This document shows positions 54,963 to 63,836 of a DNA stretch of 64,000 nucleotides, one piece after another (the stretch's first letter is position 1; the number at the start of each line of letters is the position of its first letter). Source of the stretch: Streptomyces echinoruber (GTDB lineage Bacteria; Actinomycetota; Actinomycetes; Streptomycetales; Streptomycetaceae); contig NZ_BMWH01000001.1 of assembly GCF_014651135.1 (NCBI RefSeq), positions 495,194 to 559,193 on the forward strand, written 5' to 3'. The translations under genes were made by a program, and so were the position numbers. A model generated the notes under the pieces. It was given only the letters and a program-made list of their open reading frames with translations. It searched no databases and had not been told where the DNA came from.

Positions 54963-55520
54963 TCAGGGCCCGGACAGGAACGCGGTGAGGCGGTCGGCCA
55001 GGCCGTCCGGCGCCGACTGGGGCAGCACGATGGGGGTCCCCCCTGCTCGAGCGAAGTCGAGAGCTCGGGGGAGGGAGACGTCCGGCAGGACGGCGGTCTC
55101 CACGTGCGGCAGCAGCGCGGCGGCCCGGGCCGCCACCTCGCCCGGATCATGGGCCCTGCCATGGATCATGGACCCTGCCGTTCGCGGCCACGAGCAGCAG
55201 GACCGGCACCTCGAGGGCCCGCAGGGCCTGCGGCGCCGGGCGCGGGCCGGTCACCGGCCGGACGGCGGGGAAACCGGCGGCGGCCTCCTGCAGGGCCACC
55301 CAGTCGGGGTCCAGGACCGCTCCCCCGCTCCCCCGCTCTCCCACTCCAGGAACGCGCGGACCCGGCGAGGGGCCGGCCGCAGCAGCATCGGCAGCGCGTG
55401 CAGCAGGTACGCCGCCTTGAACCCGGCGAAGCATCCGGTCGGGTCCAGGAGGAACAGGCGGCGCACCCGGGCCAGGACGCGCAGGGGAAGGCCGACCCGG
55501 CCCGGCCCAATCCGGCCCGG
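54963..55520 (-). pseudogene. Alpha/beta hydrolase pseudogene
   Basis: Three pieces in three frames on the minus strand reconstruct one hydrolase: FLLDPTGCFAGFKAAYLLHALPM... (about 55360-55490), then LDPDWVALQEAAAGFPAVRPV...RALEVPVLLLVA (about 55180-55330), then HDPGEVAARAAALLPHVETAVLPDVS...LADRLTAFLSGP (54963-55169). Frame changes coincide with tandem duplications (AGCGGGGG near 55325-55345; a 17-bp GGATCATGG unit at 55144-55160 and 55163-55179). A palindromic element interrupts the segment just after DVS, where related enzymes have the catalytic His. The 5' end is not defined. Confidence 0.75.
55031..55077. mobile_element. Small palindromic (REP/MITE-like) element
   Basis: GGGGGTCCCCCCTGCTCGAG, then CGAAGTCGAGAGCTCGGGGG: a 47-base imperfect hairpin with C-rich and G-rich ends around CGAGCGAAGTCGAG. 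I recall this kind of sequence as very frequent in Streptomyces genomes, often with GAGAGTGGGGGAG ends. Here it sits inside the alpha/beta hydrolase pseudogene. Confidence 0.65.
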
Positions 55521-55640
55521 CCCCACGGCTCCCCCGGGGGCGTCCATCACGAGGTGGACGCCCCCTTTCCGTTCCCACCCGGTGATCCGAATGGTGAGAG
55601 AAGGGTCCTGCCCGGCGGACACGTCTGCTTCAATGGGGCC

Positions 55641-55763
55641 ATGGCCAGCATCCAGAAGTACGCCGCGACAGGTCGCCGTGACCTCGAGCCCTTCTGGCCC
55701 TCCCGTCAGCACCACGACTTCGACCGGGTGTGTCGCCGCGCGACGAACGCGCGGGCCCTGTAG
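55641..55763 (+). CDS. Possible small protein (40 aa)
   Basis: A 40-residue reading frame, MASIQKYAATGRRDLEPFWP to ATNARAL, with a clean protein-like composition (aromatic and charged residues in a GC-rich genome). It starts at ATG 55641 and precedes the winged-helix gene by 84 bases. It could be a leader or a real small protein; no family is recognised. Confidence 0.45.
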   Translation: MASIQKYAATGRRDLEPFWPSRQHHDFDRVCRRATNARAL

Positions 55764-55847
55764 CGCCGTACATCCGGCCTCCGGCCAGCGCGAGACGACG
55801 TACGTCCCCTTCCGACGCCCTCTTCGCGCGAAAAGAGCTGACCCGAC

Positions 55848-56489
55848 ATGGCGACCACCCGTCCCGTCTCCACCGCCGCCCTGACCGCTTCGGCCGCCCC
55901 GGCCGCCCCGACCGTCCCGACTGCCCCCGACCCGAACGGCTCCGCCCGGCACCGGCTGCGCGCCGTCGGGCGGGACGAGGTGGTGGACGTCACCGATCTG
56001 CTGCCGCCCGGCGCGACCTGGCTGCCGGCTCCGCAGCACGCCCTGCCCGCCCTGCCGGGCCACCCGCCGATGATCGGCTACCTGGTGCTCGTCCCGGCCG
56101 ACCAGCAGCCGCCGTTCCCGTCGGTGGCGGCGCCGGTCCGGCCGCGGCCGGACCGGGAGGACCGGGAGGACCCGGCCGGTGGCGACGGCCACGGCGACCC
56201 GCTCGTGCGGATCGACCCGGCGCAGCGCGTCGCCGAGGTCGCCGGGCGCCGACTCGACCTGACCTACCTGGAGTTCGAACTGCTCGCGCACCTGGTGGCG
56301 CACCCGCACCGGGTGCACACCCGCGACCAGCTGGTCACCACGGTGTGGGGCTACGGGCACGTGGGCGACGGCCGTACGGTCGACGTCCACATCGCCCGTC
56401 TGCGCCGCAAGCTCGGCGCCGAGCACCGCCAGGCGATCCAGACGGTGCGCCGCGTGGGCTACAAGTACGTGCCGCCGACCGGCCGTTGA
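55848..56489 (+). CDS. OmpR-type winged-helix protein without receiver domain
   Basis: A 213-residue protein. The C-terminal 95 residues are an OmpR/PhoB winged helix: RLDLTYLEFELLAHLVAHPHRVHTRDQLVTTVWG, DGRTVDVHIARLRRKLG and IQTVRRVGYKYV. The N-terminal 110 residues contain no Asp-based receiver; they are Pro/Ala-rich and hold a LPPGATWLPAPQHALPALPGHPPMIGYLVLV segment of unknown function. So it is a stand-alone regulator, not a two-component one. ATG 55848. Confidence 0.88.
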   Translation: MATTRPVSTAALTASAAPAAPTVPTAPDPNGSARHRLRAVGRDEVVDVTDLLPPGATWLPAPQHALPALPGHPPMIGYLVLVPADQQPPFPSVAAPVRPRPDREDREDPAGGDGHGDPLVRIDPAQRVAEVAGRRLDLTYLEFELLAHLVAHPHRVHTRDQLVTTVWGYGHVGDGRTVDVHIARLRRKLGAEHRQAIQTVRRVGYKYVPPTGR

Positions 56490-56943
56490 CGCCGGATCCG
56501 GCACCTGGCGGCCCGCCTGACGCCGGGTGAGCGGGGTGCCGGAGCCGAGGGCGCGGGGCCGGCCGGACCAGGCGATCGCCGACCGGCCCACCGTCGCCGA
56601 GCGGGCTGTGACGAAGCACACGTTCGGCGTCTTCGCCGGGCTCGGCCCGGGGGTCCCCCGGCGGCGGCGACCGCCGGGTCCCGGCGGCGCCCACCTGCCG
56701 CGACCAGGGCCGCAGCCTGGGCTGCGGCCTGGGTCGCGGCCCGGTCCGCCGGACGTTCTGCGGATCACAACTCCCGTCTTTTATGGGGGTGTTGCGAACG
56801 ATTGGTGCGCGCGTTCACTCATTGATTTCCGAGCGGGCTGAACACTCCCGGGGCGCGGTCCGTATGGAGAGGAGCCGCTTCACTCCTGTCGGGCGCCTCG
56901 ATGCCCCGCAAGGGATGCCCCGCAAGGAAGTCAGAGGAGTTCC
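56490..56943. other. Gap with a LuxR-type HTH relic
   Basis: A 454-base region. Bases 56557-56646 encode GRPDQAIADRPTVAERAVTK then HTFGVFAGLG, matching the DNA-binding end of a LuxR/NarL regulator but without an upstream receiver or a proper C-terminus. The rest is Gly/Pro-coding noise and the leader of the DUF1996 gene, including a tandem GATGCCCCGCAAGG pair near 56900-56930. Confidence 0.6.
56557..56646 (+). pseudogene. Relic of a LuxR-family DNA-binding domain
   Basis: Thirty codons aligned with the motif of LuxR regulators (QAIADRLFVTERAVAKHTSN type): QAIADRPTVAERAVTKHTFG. No start, no receiver and no normal end are found, so this is a fragment. Confidence 0.6.
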
Positions 56944-58485
56944 ATGGGACGCAACACACGAAAACGCCGTACGCCGCTGGCCACCAAGGCCATAGCCGCA
57001 TCGGCGGCCCTAGCGCTCGGTGGGGGCGGGCTGATCTGGGCGAACTTCTACGCCTCTGCGCACGAGGAGAACAACTCGTGGCAGAACCAGACCAAGGCAG
57101 CCGGCGCGCAGGTGGCGACGATCTCCTGCCCGGACGTCGGCCAGAAGCTGACGAGCGTGCCGAGCAGGGCCCGGTCCGGCGTCGACAAGGAGCTGGCGAA
57201 CCTCGACCGGCAGATCACCGATGCGTACGCCCGTCTGGCCTCCACGCGGCAGGCGCAGGCCAAGGACCCGAGCTTCGTCCAGAACGCCATCCTCAGCCCG
57301 CTCAAGGAGAAGCGGGCCGCGACGATCAACCGGATCAAAATCAACATCCAGCGGGTGGGTGGCAGATTCACCATCTCGGTGAGCCGCCTGGCCCCCTGCA
57401 ACGGCACCACCGCCAACCAGACCACCGCCGGCGGCGGCCAGCAGCAGAACGGCGGTCAGCAGCAGAACGGCGGCCAGAGCGCCCAGCCGGGCACCGGGCA
57501 GAACGGCGGCCAGCAGAACGGCGGCCAGCAGAACGGCGGGCAGCAGGGCGGCATCGGCGGCCAGGCCGGCAACGGCCCGACCGCGGCCGACTTCGTCGAC
57601 ATCACGAAGGTCCAGCCCAACGTCCCGGCCAAGCCGCAGCGGACGGCCAACGCCTCGACCGGCTCGTTCACCACGCGCTGCGGGGTGAACGCGAACAAGA
57701 ACTTCAACACCGACAACGTGATCGTGGCGCCCGGCGTGACCAACGGTGCGCACCACCTGCACGACTATGTCGGCAACCAGAAGGTCAACGCCTTCTCCAC
57801 CAACGATTCGCTGGACGCGAGCGGCACCAGCTGCCAGAACCAGCAGGACAAGTCGGCGTACTACTGGCCGGTGCTGCGCGTCCAGGACGGCACGCAGGAC
57901 TTCGACCAGAACGCGGACGGCGGCGGCAAGGAGGGCAACGTCGGCCGGATCCTGACCGCCAAGCAGGCGCAGATCAAGTACGTCGGCAGCCCCACCAGCA
58001 AGGTCGTGGCGATGCCGAAGTTCCTGCGCATCATCACCGGTGACGCCAAGACCACCACCAACGGCCTGGCCAACGCCAACGCGCACTGGAGCTGCACCGG
58101 CTTCGAGAACAAGGTGCAGCTGACGGACAAGTACCCGATCTGCCCGCAGGGCAGCGACGTGGTGCGCACGTTCGCCTTCCAGAGCTGCTGGGACGGCCAG
58201 AACATCGACAGCGCCAACCACCGCACGCACGTGGCCTTCGCCGACGCCAACGGCAACTGCCAGAACGGCTTCAAGGCGATCCCGCAGCTGACGATGCGGC
58301 TGGTGTACAGCGTTCCGCGGCCGACCATCGAGAACGGCCAGGTGAAGAACGCCTACGCGGTGGACGGCTTCCCGGAGCAGCTGCACAAGGCGGCCACCGA
58401 CCACGACGACTTCATCAACGTCATGTCCGACAACCTGATGAACCGCGTGGTGCAGTGCATCAACTCGGGTCGGCGGTGCTCCTGA
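56944..58485 (+). CDS. Secreted DUF1996 protein
   Basis: A 513-residue exported protein: signal peptide with basic start ([20 protein letters not shown]) and hydrophobic core ending near ASA; an N-terminal helical segment (about 50-150), a Gly/Gln/Asn linker (GGQQQNGG repeats, about 160-205) and a DUF1996 domain (about 235-510) with [12 protein letters not shown] and [24 protein letters not shown]1996 proteins are secreted and often co-occur with wall or cellulose-related domains; the activity is unknown. ATG 56944, GGAG near 56935. Confidence 0.87.
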   Translation: MGRNTRKRRTPLATKAIAASAALALGGGGLIWANFYASAHEENNSWQNQTKAAGAQVATISCPDVGQKLTSVPSRARSGVDKELANLDRQITDAYARLASTRQAQAKDPSFVQNAILSPLKEKRAATINRIKINIQRVGGRFTISVSRLAPCNGTTANQTTAGGGQQQNGGQQQNGGQSAQPGTGQNGGQQNGGQQNGGQQGGIGGQAGNGPTAADFVDITKVQPNVPAKPQRTANASTGSFTTRCGVNANKNFNTDNVIVAPGVTNGAHHLHDYVGNQKVNAFSTNDSLDASGTSCQNQQDKSAYYWPVLRVQDGTQDFDQNADGGGKEGNVGRILTAKQAQIKYVGSPTSKVVAMPKFLRIITGDAKTTTNGLANANAHWSCTGFENKVQLTDKYPICPQGSDVVRTFAFQSCWDGQNIDSANHRTHVAFADANGNCQNGFKAIPQLTMRLVYSVPRPTIENGQVKNAYAVDGFPEQLHKAATDHDDFINVMSDNLMNRVVQCINSGRRCS

Positions 58486-58494
58486 CCCGCTGAC

Positions 58495-58563
58495 CGGCGG
58501 GCCGGAAACGCTTCCGGCCCGCCGACAAAAGGCCGGTGGCGGACCCCCCTCCCGCCACCGGCC
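58495..58563 (+). terminator. Tandem terminator hairpins after the DUF1996 gene
   Basis: First hairpin: 13-bp stem (58495-58507 with 58512-58524) with a 4-base loop, followed by AAAA. Second: GGCCGGTGGCGG (58531-58542) with CCGCCACCGGCC (58552-58563). Confidence 0.9.
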
Positions 58564-58616
58564 TTCCTGTGCCCGCCACCGGCCTTCCTGTGCCCGCCAC
58601 CGGCCTTCCCGTGTCC
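58551..58616. repeat. 21-bp tandem repeat, three copies
   Basis: CCCGCCACCGGCCTTCCTGTG starts at 58551, 58572 and 58593 (the last with one change). It multiplies the right arm of the preceding hairpin. Confidence 0.85.
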
Positions 58617-58704
58617 CGGCCCGCTCCCCCGCCGCGAACGGCGGTTGACCGCGGTGAGCCACGGACCGCACGATGGCCGCGTCCCTGCCTCGGGGGTGTG
58701 CACG

Positions 58705-58797
58705 GTGCTCGAAGTGGACTTCGACGAAGGAGCGTTGGGCCGGTTGCGGGTCGCCCGCGGGCCCGACCCGCTGTGGGAGACGGTCCTCAGCCTCCAC
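58705..58797 (+). pseudogene. N-terminal fragment of an ArsR-like regulator
   Basis: GTG 58705 begins VLEVDFDEGALGRLRVARGP then DPLWETVLSLH, the opening of a family of Streptomyces ArsR-like regulators (pattern F-x-x-x-D-L-x-R-x-R-V-A-x-x-PDPLWE). After 31 codons the similarity stops and an M23 endopeptidase C-terminal half follows in another frame. Confidence 0.65.
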
Positions 58798-59233
58798 CCA
58801 CGTCGAGCAGGGCCGGCAGATCGGCACCACCGGCAGCACCGGCAACTCCACCGGCCCGCACATCCACTACGAGCAGCTCTACAACGGCGTCGGCCAGGAC
58901 ATCCGCATCAACGGCGGTGCGCTCGCCTGCCCCGGCAGCTCCCACCAGTACTTCCTCACCAGCGACAACGGCTGCGGCGGCGCCGGCGTGCCGTTCACGA
59001 CCTGGGGCAGCGGGGTCCGGGTGCGCAGCGACGCATACCTGAGCGCGCCGGTGGTCACCCCCCTCAGCGGCCCCACCAGCGTCCGGGTCCTGTGCCAGAA
59101 GCAGGGCGACACGGTCAACGCCGAGGGCTACACCAACAACTGGTGGAGCAAGCTCCGCGACCAGAACGGCTTCATCAGCAACATCTACATCGACAACCCC
59201 GCGGCCCAGCTCCCCGGCGTCCCCGTCTGCTGA
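58792..59233 (+). pseudogene. C-terminal half of an M23 endopeptidase with SH3-like domain
   Basis: The frame to TGA 59233 encodes HVEQGRQIGTTGSTGNSTGP, HIHYEQLYNGVGQDIRING, SSHQYFLTSDNGCGG and an SH3-like tail to LPGVPVC. The catalytic HxH motif (HIH) is there but the first half with the HxxxD zinc ligands and the signal peptide is missing. The join to the ArsR-like fragment at about 58792-58801 looks like a deletion scar. No start suits the remaining part. Confidence 0.75.
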
Positions 59234-59493
59234 CCCGCCGCACCGCACCCGCTGCACCGCACCCGCCGGCCCGGGCCGCCGGCGCCCGGGCCCCGCACCA
59301 CCGGTGAAGGGGCGGTCGCCCCGAGACGGGCCGGAGCGGACCCGCGGTGCGGGAACGGCGGCCACGGCGACCGCCCGGCCGTCCCGGCCGCCCGGCCCCG
59401 CACCGCCCTCGCCGCGCCCGCGGCCCGGCCGTGGCGGCACCCCCACCGCAACACCCCCGCCGCAGCAACCCGCCGCGGGCCCCACCCCGCGGG

Positions 59494-59937
59494 TCAGCCC
59501 CCGTCGTGACCGGAGCCCATGGCCCCGTGTCCCCCGCCGCTCCCGCCGGAGTGGTGCATCCCCTGCTCGATGGTCCCGCCCAGCCGGCCGCGCAGCGCCG
59601 TGACCACCCCGTCGTCGCCGACGGCGACCCACTTGCGGCCGACCAGGTAGTAACCGCCGTAGTCCTCGGCCTGGTTGATCCACTCGCGCTGGCCGCGGTC
59701 GGTGGCGAAGGTGGCCAGTACGAACTTCCCGTCGGGGTTGTGGCAGATGGCCTGCCGGATCGTGTCGGCGTCGGTCTGGATGTCCGGCTTGCACTTCACC
59801 TCGGCGGCCAGGCTCTCCAGGCTGCCGGTCGCCGTCGGCGGCACCTTCGACCCGCCTGCGTCCTCGCTGCCGCAGCCCGCCAGCGCCAGCACGGCCGCGG
59901 CGCCGACGGCCGCGAGCATCGGTCGGGTCACCCTCAT
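59494..59937 (-). CDS. Lipoprotein of unknown function (147 aa)
   Basis: A 147-residue exported lipoprotein with lipobox LALAGC (Cys at about 22). The mature part has two more cysteines (VKCKPDI and AICHNPD), the segment FVLATFATDRGQREWINQAEDYGG and a Gly/His-rich tail (HHSGGSGGGHGAMGSGHDGG) that could bind metal. ATG 59937. The family is not recognised. Confidence 0.75.
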   Translation of the reverse strand: MRVTRPMLAAVGAAAVLALAGCGSEDAGGSKVPPTATGSLESLAAEVKCKPDIQTDADTIRQAICHNPDGKFVLATFATDRGQREWINQAEDYGGYYLVGRKWVAVGDDGVVTALRGRLGGTIEQGMHHSGGSGGGHGAMGSGHDGG

Positions 59938-60080
59938 GTGTCTCCTCCGGTCCTCTCCGGCGGCACCGGGGCATGCCGCCGCCGACCCCGTGCCCGGGGC
60001 CCGCTCTTCGATACGTCCGCGGGCCGCCGCCCGCTCAAAACCGGATGCCTCCGGCCTCGCGCCCGTGCCACAGTGTGCCG

Positions 60081-60581
60081 GTGAACCAGAACTGGGAAGA
60101 CCGCGTGGCCGCCGCGTGGGCCGCCTTCGACGACTACGCCGAGGACGAGGCGCCGCGGTTCCGTGCGGTGATCGACGCGCTCGTGGCCGAACTGCCCGAC
60201 GACAGCCCGCTCGGCCCGTTCGAGCGGGCCTGCGCGTGGGACTCCACCGGCCGCTCCGACAAGGCCGTCCCGCTGTACCGGGAGGCGCTCGCCCGCGGCC
60301 TGAGCGGCTACCGGGCCCGCCGCGCGAAGATCCAGCTCTCCAGCTCGCTGCGGAACATCGGGCGTCCGGAGGAGGGCGTCGCCCTTCTCACCCCCGAACT
60401 CGACGCCCCGTCGGACGAGTTGGACGACGCCGTGCGCGCCACGCTCGCCCTGTGCCTGTCGAGTCTGGGCCGCGACCGGGAGGGCCTGTCGCTGGTGCTG
60501 GAGGCGCTCGCCGGCCATCTGCCGCGCTACCAACGGTCGATGAGGAACTACGCGCGGGCGCTCGTCAACCCGCGGCAGTGA
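60081..60581 (+). CDS. Tetratricopeptide-repeat protein
   Basis: A 166-residue helical protein. NQNWEDRVAAAWAAFDDYAED and DKAVPLYREALARGLSGYRAR, GRPEEGVALLTPELD, LALCLSSLGRDREGLSLVLEALA are TPR-type helix pairs. Such small TPR proteins act as protein adapters. GTG 60081 is the likely start (another GTG at 60075). Confidence 0.8.
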   Translation: MNQNWEDRVAAAWAAFDDYAEDEAPRFRAVIDALVAELPDDSPLGPFERACAWDSTGRSDKAVPLYREALARGLSGYRARRAKIQLSSSLRNIGRPEEGVALLTPELDAPSDELDDAVRATLALCLSSLGRDREGLSLVLEALAGHLPRYQRSMRNYARALVNPRQ

Positions 60582-60661
60582 CGTCACCCGGCGACCGACG
60601 CGACCGGCGACCGATGACCGACGACCGGTGACCGAATCACGTCCCGCTCGTTGCGCCGGAC

Positions 60662-62593
60662 GTGCAGTCACAGGATGTCGCCCAGCACTCCGCCCCCGCC
60701 GGCCGGCCCGGCCCGCCGGGTCCGGCCGTCGACGTCGAGCAGGCCGAGGCCGCGCTCGTCGAGCACTATCCGCGGCTCGTCCGCCTCGCCTACCTGGTGC
60801 TGCCGGCGGGCCCGGGCCGGCACCGGCGCGTCCTGACCGCGCACGCGCTCGCCCAGCGTGCCCTGCCCCGCGGCAGGACGCCCGCCCCCGTCATCCCGGC
60901 CCAGTCCACCGGCCGCGACGGCGACCCCGGGTACGCCTGCGTCCGCCTGCGGGTGCTGCGCGCGGCGCTGGCCGCGGGCCGGGCGGGCGGACGCCGGGCG
61001 TGGCCCGGGCGGGACCGGCTCCCGTCACCGCTGCCGCAGGTGTGGGGACTGAGGCTGTTCCCGCGCTCCGGCGGCGCCGACGAACTCGCCCTGGATCAGC
61101 GGTTGTCGGCGCTGTCCGCGGCGGGCCGGGCCGCCTACGTCCTGCGCGGCCTGGAGAAGCTGCCCGACGAGAAGGTGCGCGAGGTGCTGGCCGCGGCGGG
61201 CGCCGCCGACCCGGATGCGGCGCTGCGCGAGGCCGACGGGGTTCCCGAGCGGTACGCGCTGCTGGACTCCCCCGAGTTCGATCCGTGCTCGCTGCAGGCC
61301 CGGCCCACCGACCTGATGCGTCGGCGCCGGCACGCGCGGGCCGCGCTCACCGCCGCGGCGGCCCTCGCCGTGTGCGGTGCGCTGGTCGCCCGGTCCGACG
61401 GCGGCCGGGGCGCCGACGGCGCGGCCGCCCCGCCGTACGCGCGCAACCCGGCCGCCGAGGCCGCCCTGGACCCCGGCCGGGTCACTCGGGCCTCCCCCAC
61501 CGCGTGGCGCACCGCGGCGCGCACCGGCTTCTCCGTGTGGCCGGCCCGCGGCGACCGCACCGGCGACCGGGCGCTGCTGCGCCGCGCCCTGGCCGTGTGG
61601 GCCCGCCCCGGCGCGACCGTGCGCGTCTCGGCCACCCCCGGCACGCCCACCGGCGGCCCCGCCGGACCACCGCAACTGCTGTACGCGGGCGACGTCGACG
61701 GCGCCCGCGTGGTGCTCTTCCACGACGGGCTGCGCATCGCCCGCTACGCCGAGCCGGAGGACTCCACGGCCGGTGCCGTGCTGGACCTCGCCCGCGTCGA
61801 CGGCGCGACCGGCGCCGAGGCGGAGGCCCTGGTCCTCGGCCGCGCCGACGGCAACGTCCGCTACCTGACCGCCCCGTGGGTGACGCGGGCCGCCGAGCGG
61901 GACCTGCTGAAGCCGTCCGCCGGCGCGATGGACCTGGGCCTCGCCCACGGCGTGACCGGGCCGCTGGCCGGCCCCTTCCGGCGCGCCAGCGCCTGCACGT
62001 CGTGGAACGTGCTGCAGCTCACCGACGCCGGCGGCACGCGTCTTTTCACCGACCTCGGCGAACTCGTCCCGGCGCACCTCACCGCGGGCCGCCCCGGCGC
62101 GCCGCGGGAGGCGGCCGGTGCGGAGGCGCTGCGCACCTGGTCGCCGTACGGCTGCTCGCTGGCCGCCGCGCGCGGCCTGGGCGTGCGCTCGGTCAACGCC
62201 TGGGCGTTCGCCGGGCAGCCGTTGCCCGAGGGCGGCGGGTCGGCGTCCTGGGTGTGCACCCGGGCCGAGACCTGGCGCGGCGACGGGGCGCGCACGCTGG
62301 CGCAGTTCCGCACGCCCGGCCGGGCGCACGGGGCGGTCGTGGCGCGGTCGGACACCTCGACCGCCTGCGGCCCGCGCGCGGCGCACGTGCTGGCCGGGGT
62401 GCTGTGGAAGGCGCGGTCCGGCTCCTGGTACCTGCTGGCCGCGGGCGGCCGGGACACCGCGTCGCTCCGCGTCACCGGCGATGTCACCGCGCGCGCCGAA
62501 GGTCCGCTGCTCGCCGTGCGGGCCCGGCGGGGCGCGACCGCCGTCCTCAAGGGCACGCTGGACGACGGCCGGACGATCGGCGCGCTGCGCTGA
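60662..62593 (+). CDS. Sigma-factor-like N-terminus fused to a membrane-anchored domain (643 aa)
   Basis: The N-terminal 220 residues look like a degenerate ECF sigma layout: AALVEHYPRLVRLAYLVLP resembles region 2 and LSALSAAGRAAYVLRGLEKLPDEKVREVLAAAG resembles region 4. A single membrane helix follows (about 226-243, ARAALTAAAALAVCGALVA) and then about 390 residues of a presumed extracellular domain with six or more cysteines (ACTSWNV, YGCSLAA, WVCTRAE, TACGPRA). The arrangement suggests a signal-transducing membrane protein, but no characterised member is known to me. GTG 60662. Confidence 0.75.
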   Translation: MQSQDVAQHSAPAGRPGPPGPAVDVEQAEAALVEHYPRLVRLAYLVLPAGPGRHRRVLTAHALAQRALPRGRTPAPVIPAQSTGRDGDPGYACVRLRVLRAALAAGRAGGRRAWPGRDRLPSPLPQVWGLRLFPRSGGADELALDQRLSALSAAGRAAYVLRGLEKLPDEKVREVLAAAGAADPDAALREADGVPERYALLDSPEFDPCSLQARPTDLMRRRRHARAALTAAAALAVCGALVARSDGGRGADGAAAPPYARNPAAEAALDPGRVTRASPTAWRTAARTGFSVWPARGDRTGDRALLRRALAVWARPGATVRVSATPGTPTGGPAGPPQLLYAGDVDGARVVLFHDGLRIARYAEPEDSTAGAVLDLARVDGATGAEAEALVLGRADGNVRYLTAPWVTRAAERDLLKPSAGAMDLGLAHGVTGPLAGPFRRASACTSWNVLQLTDAGGTRLFTDLGELVPAHLTAGRPGAPREAAGAEALRTWSPYGCSLAAARGLGVRSVNAWAFAGQPLPEGGGSASWVCTRAETWRGDGARTLAQFRTPGRAHGAVVARSDTSTACGPRAAHVLAGVLWKARSGSWYLLAAGGRDTASLRVTGDVTARAEGPLLAVRARRGATAVLKGTLDDGRTIGALR

Positions 62594-62759
62594 CGGGCCT
62601 CGGCGGCACACCGACCGGCCTCCGCGACACACCGACCGGCCTCGGCGGCGCACCGGCGGGCGCCGGTGCCGCGCACACGGGGGCGGGCTTCGGGCGGATG
62701 CGAACACCCGTGAGAGATCCGGACCGGTCAAGGCTGGATCTGATCGGTAAGGTGTGCGC

Positions 62760-63449
62760 ATGACTACCGGGGTTCGCCGCAGAATGGGAGTCGAGGAGCG
62801 GCGGCAGCAGTTGATCGGCGTCGCCCTCGAACTGTTCAGCCAACGCTCGCCCGACGAGGTCTCCATCGACGAGATAGCCTCGGCCGCGGGCATCTCCCGC
62901 CCGCTGGTGTACCACTACTTCCCCGGCAAACTCAGCCTGTACGAGGCGGCGTTGAAGCGTGCCTCGGAGGATCTGGCGAGCCGGTTCGTGGAGCCCCGCC
63001 GGGGCCCGCTCGGCGCGCGCCTGCTGCGCGTGATGCGCCGCTTCTTCGACTTCGTCGACGAGCACGGCCCCGGTTTCTCCGCCCTCATGCGCGGCGGTCC
63101 CGCCGTCGGCTCCACCACCACCAACGCGCTCATCGACGCCGTGCGGCAGGCCGCGTACGACCAGATCCTGGCGCACCTGGAGGTGGAACACCCGCCCGCG
63201 CGCCTGGAACTGGTCGTCCGCTCCTGGATCTCGCTCGTCGAGTCGACGGCGCTGATCTGGCTGGACGGGCGGCGCATCCCGCGGGCCGAGCTGGAGGTCC
63301 AGCTGGTCCACGACTTCGCCGTCCTCACCGCGGTCAGCGCCGCCTACGACGAGGAGATGGGCGTCCTGCTGCGCCGCATGCTCAAGGACGAGCCGCCCGA
63401 CGGCCCGTTCGCCGACCTGGTGGCCCGGCTGGCGGACTTCACCTCCTGA
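62760..63449 (+). CDS. TetR-family regulator
   Basis: A 229-residue protein with an N-terminal TetR helix-turn-helix (about 10-60; RRQQLIGVALELFSQRSPDEVSIDEIASAAGISRPLVYHYFPGKLSLY) and a helical ligand domain. ATG 62760 lies after GGTAAGGTG. It overlaps the 3' end of the converging isomerase gene by 11 bases. The target and ligand are unknown. Confidence 0.92.
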   Translation: MTTGVRRRMGVEERRQQLIGVALELFSQRSPDEVSIDEIASAAGISRPLVYHYFPGKLSLYEAALKRASEDLASRFVEPRRGPLGARLLRVMRRFFDFVDEHGPGFSALMRGGPAVGSTTTNALIDAVRQAAYDQILAHLEVEHPPARLELVVRSWISLVESTALIWLDGRRIPRAELEVQLVHDFAVLTAVSAAYDEEMGVLLRRMLKDEPPDGPFADLVARLADFTS

Positions 63450-63804
63450 CCGGGGTCTCGGACTTCCGGTACGACGGGTCGAGGTCGCGGACCTCGGCGG
63501 AGGCGTGCAGGGCGACCAGGTCGGTCCGCACGTGCTCCCGCAGCGCCTCCAGGACGGCCTCGGTCAGCTTCGCCTTGGTCTCGTCGGTGCGCCCGGCCAG
63601 CAGCCCGACGGTGACGTGGACGACCGCATGCCCCTCCTCGCCGAGCCCGACCGCGGTGAACTCGCAGCGGCGGAAGAGCGTCTTGCACGCCTCGGGCCTC
63701 GCCGCCGCGATCTCCACCAGCCTGGTGTGCAGGACCCGGGCGAAGCCGGCCCGGTCGAAGGCGGGGGCCAGGGTGTCGGAGTAGTCGACGGTGATCTGCG
63801 GCAT
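63439..63804 (-). CDS. 5-carboxymethyl-2-hydroxymuconate delta-isomerase-like protein
   Basis: A 121-residue tautomerase-superfamily protein. MPQITVDYSDTLAPAF gives the CHMI N-terminus with the Pro-2 catalytic residue, and RRCEFTAVG plus HVTVGLLAGRT match the trimeric CHMI fold. In homoprotocatechuate catabolism it isomerises the ring-cleavage product; no other pathway genes are here, so its substrate is uncertain. Confidence 0.85.
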   Translation of the reverse strand: MPQITVDYSDTLAPAFDRAGFARVLHTRLVEIAAARPEACKTLFRRCEFTAVGLGEEGHAVVHVTVGLLAGRTDETKAKLTEAVLEALREHVRTDLVALHASAEVRDLDPSYRKSETPVRR

Positions 63805-63836
63805 GGACGCTCCTGTTCCGCGGCGACGGGGCCACC

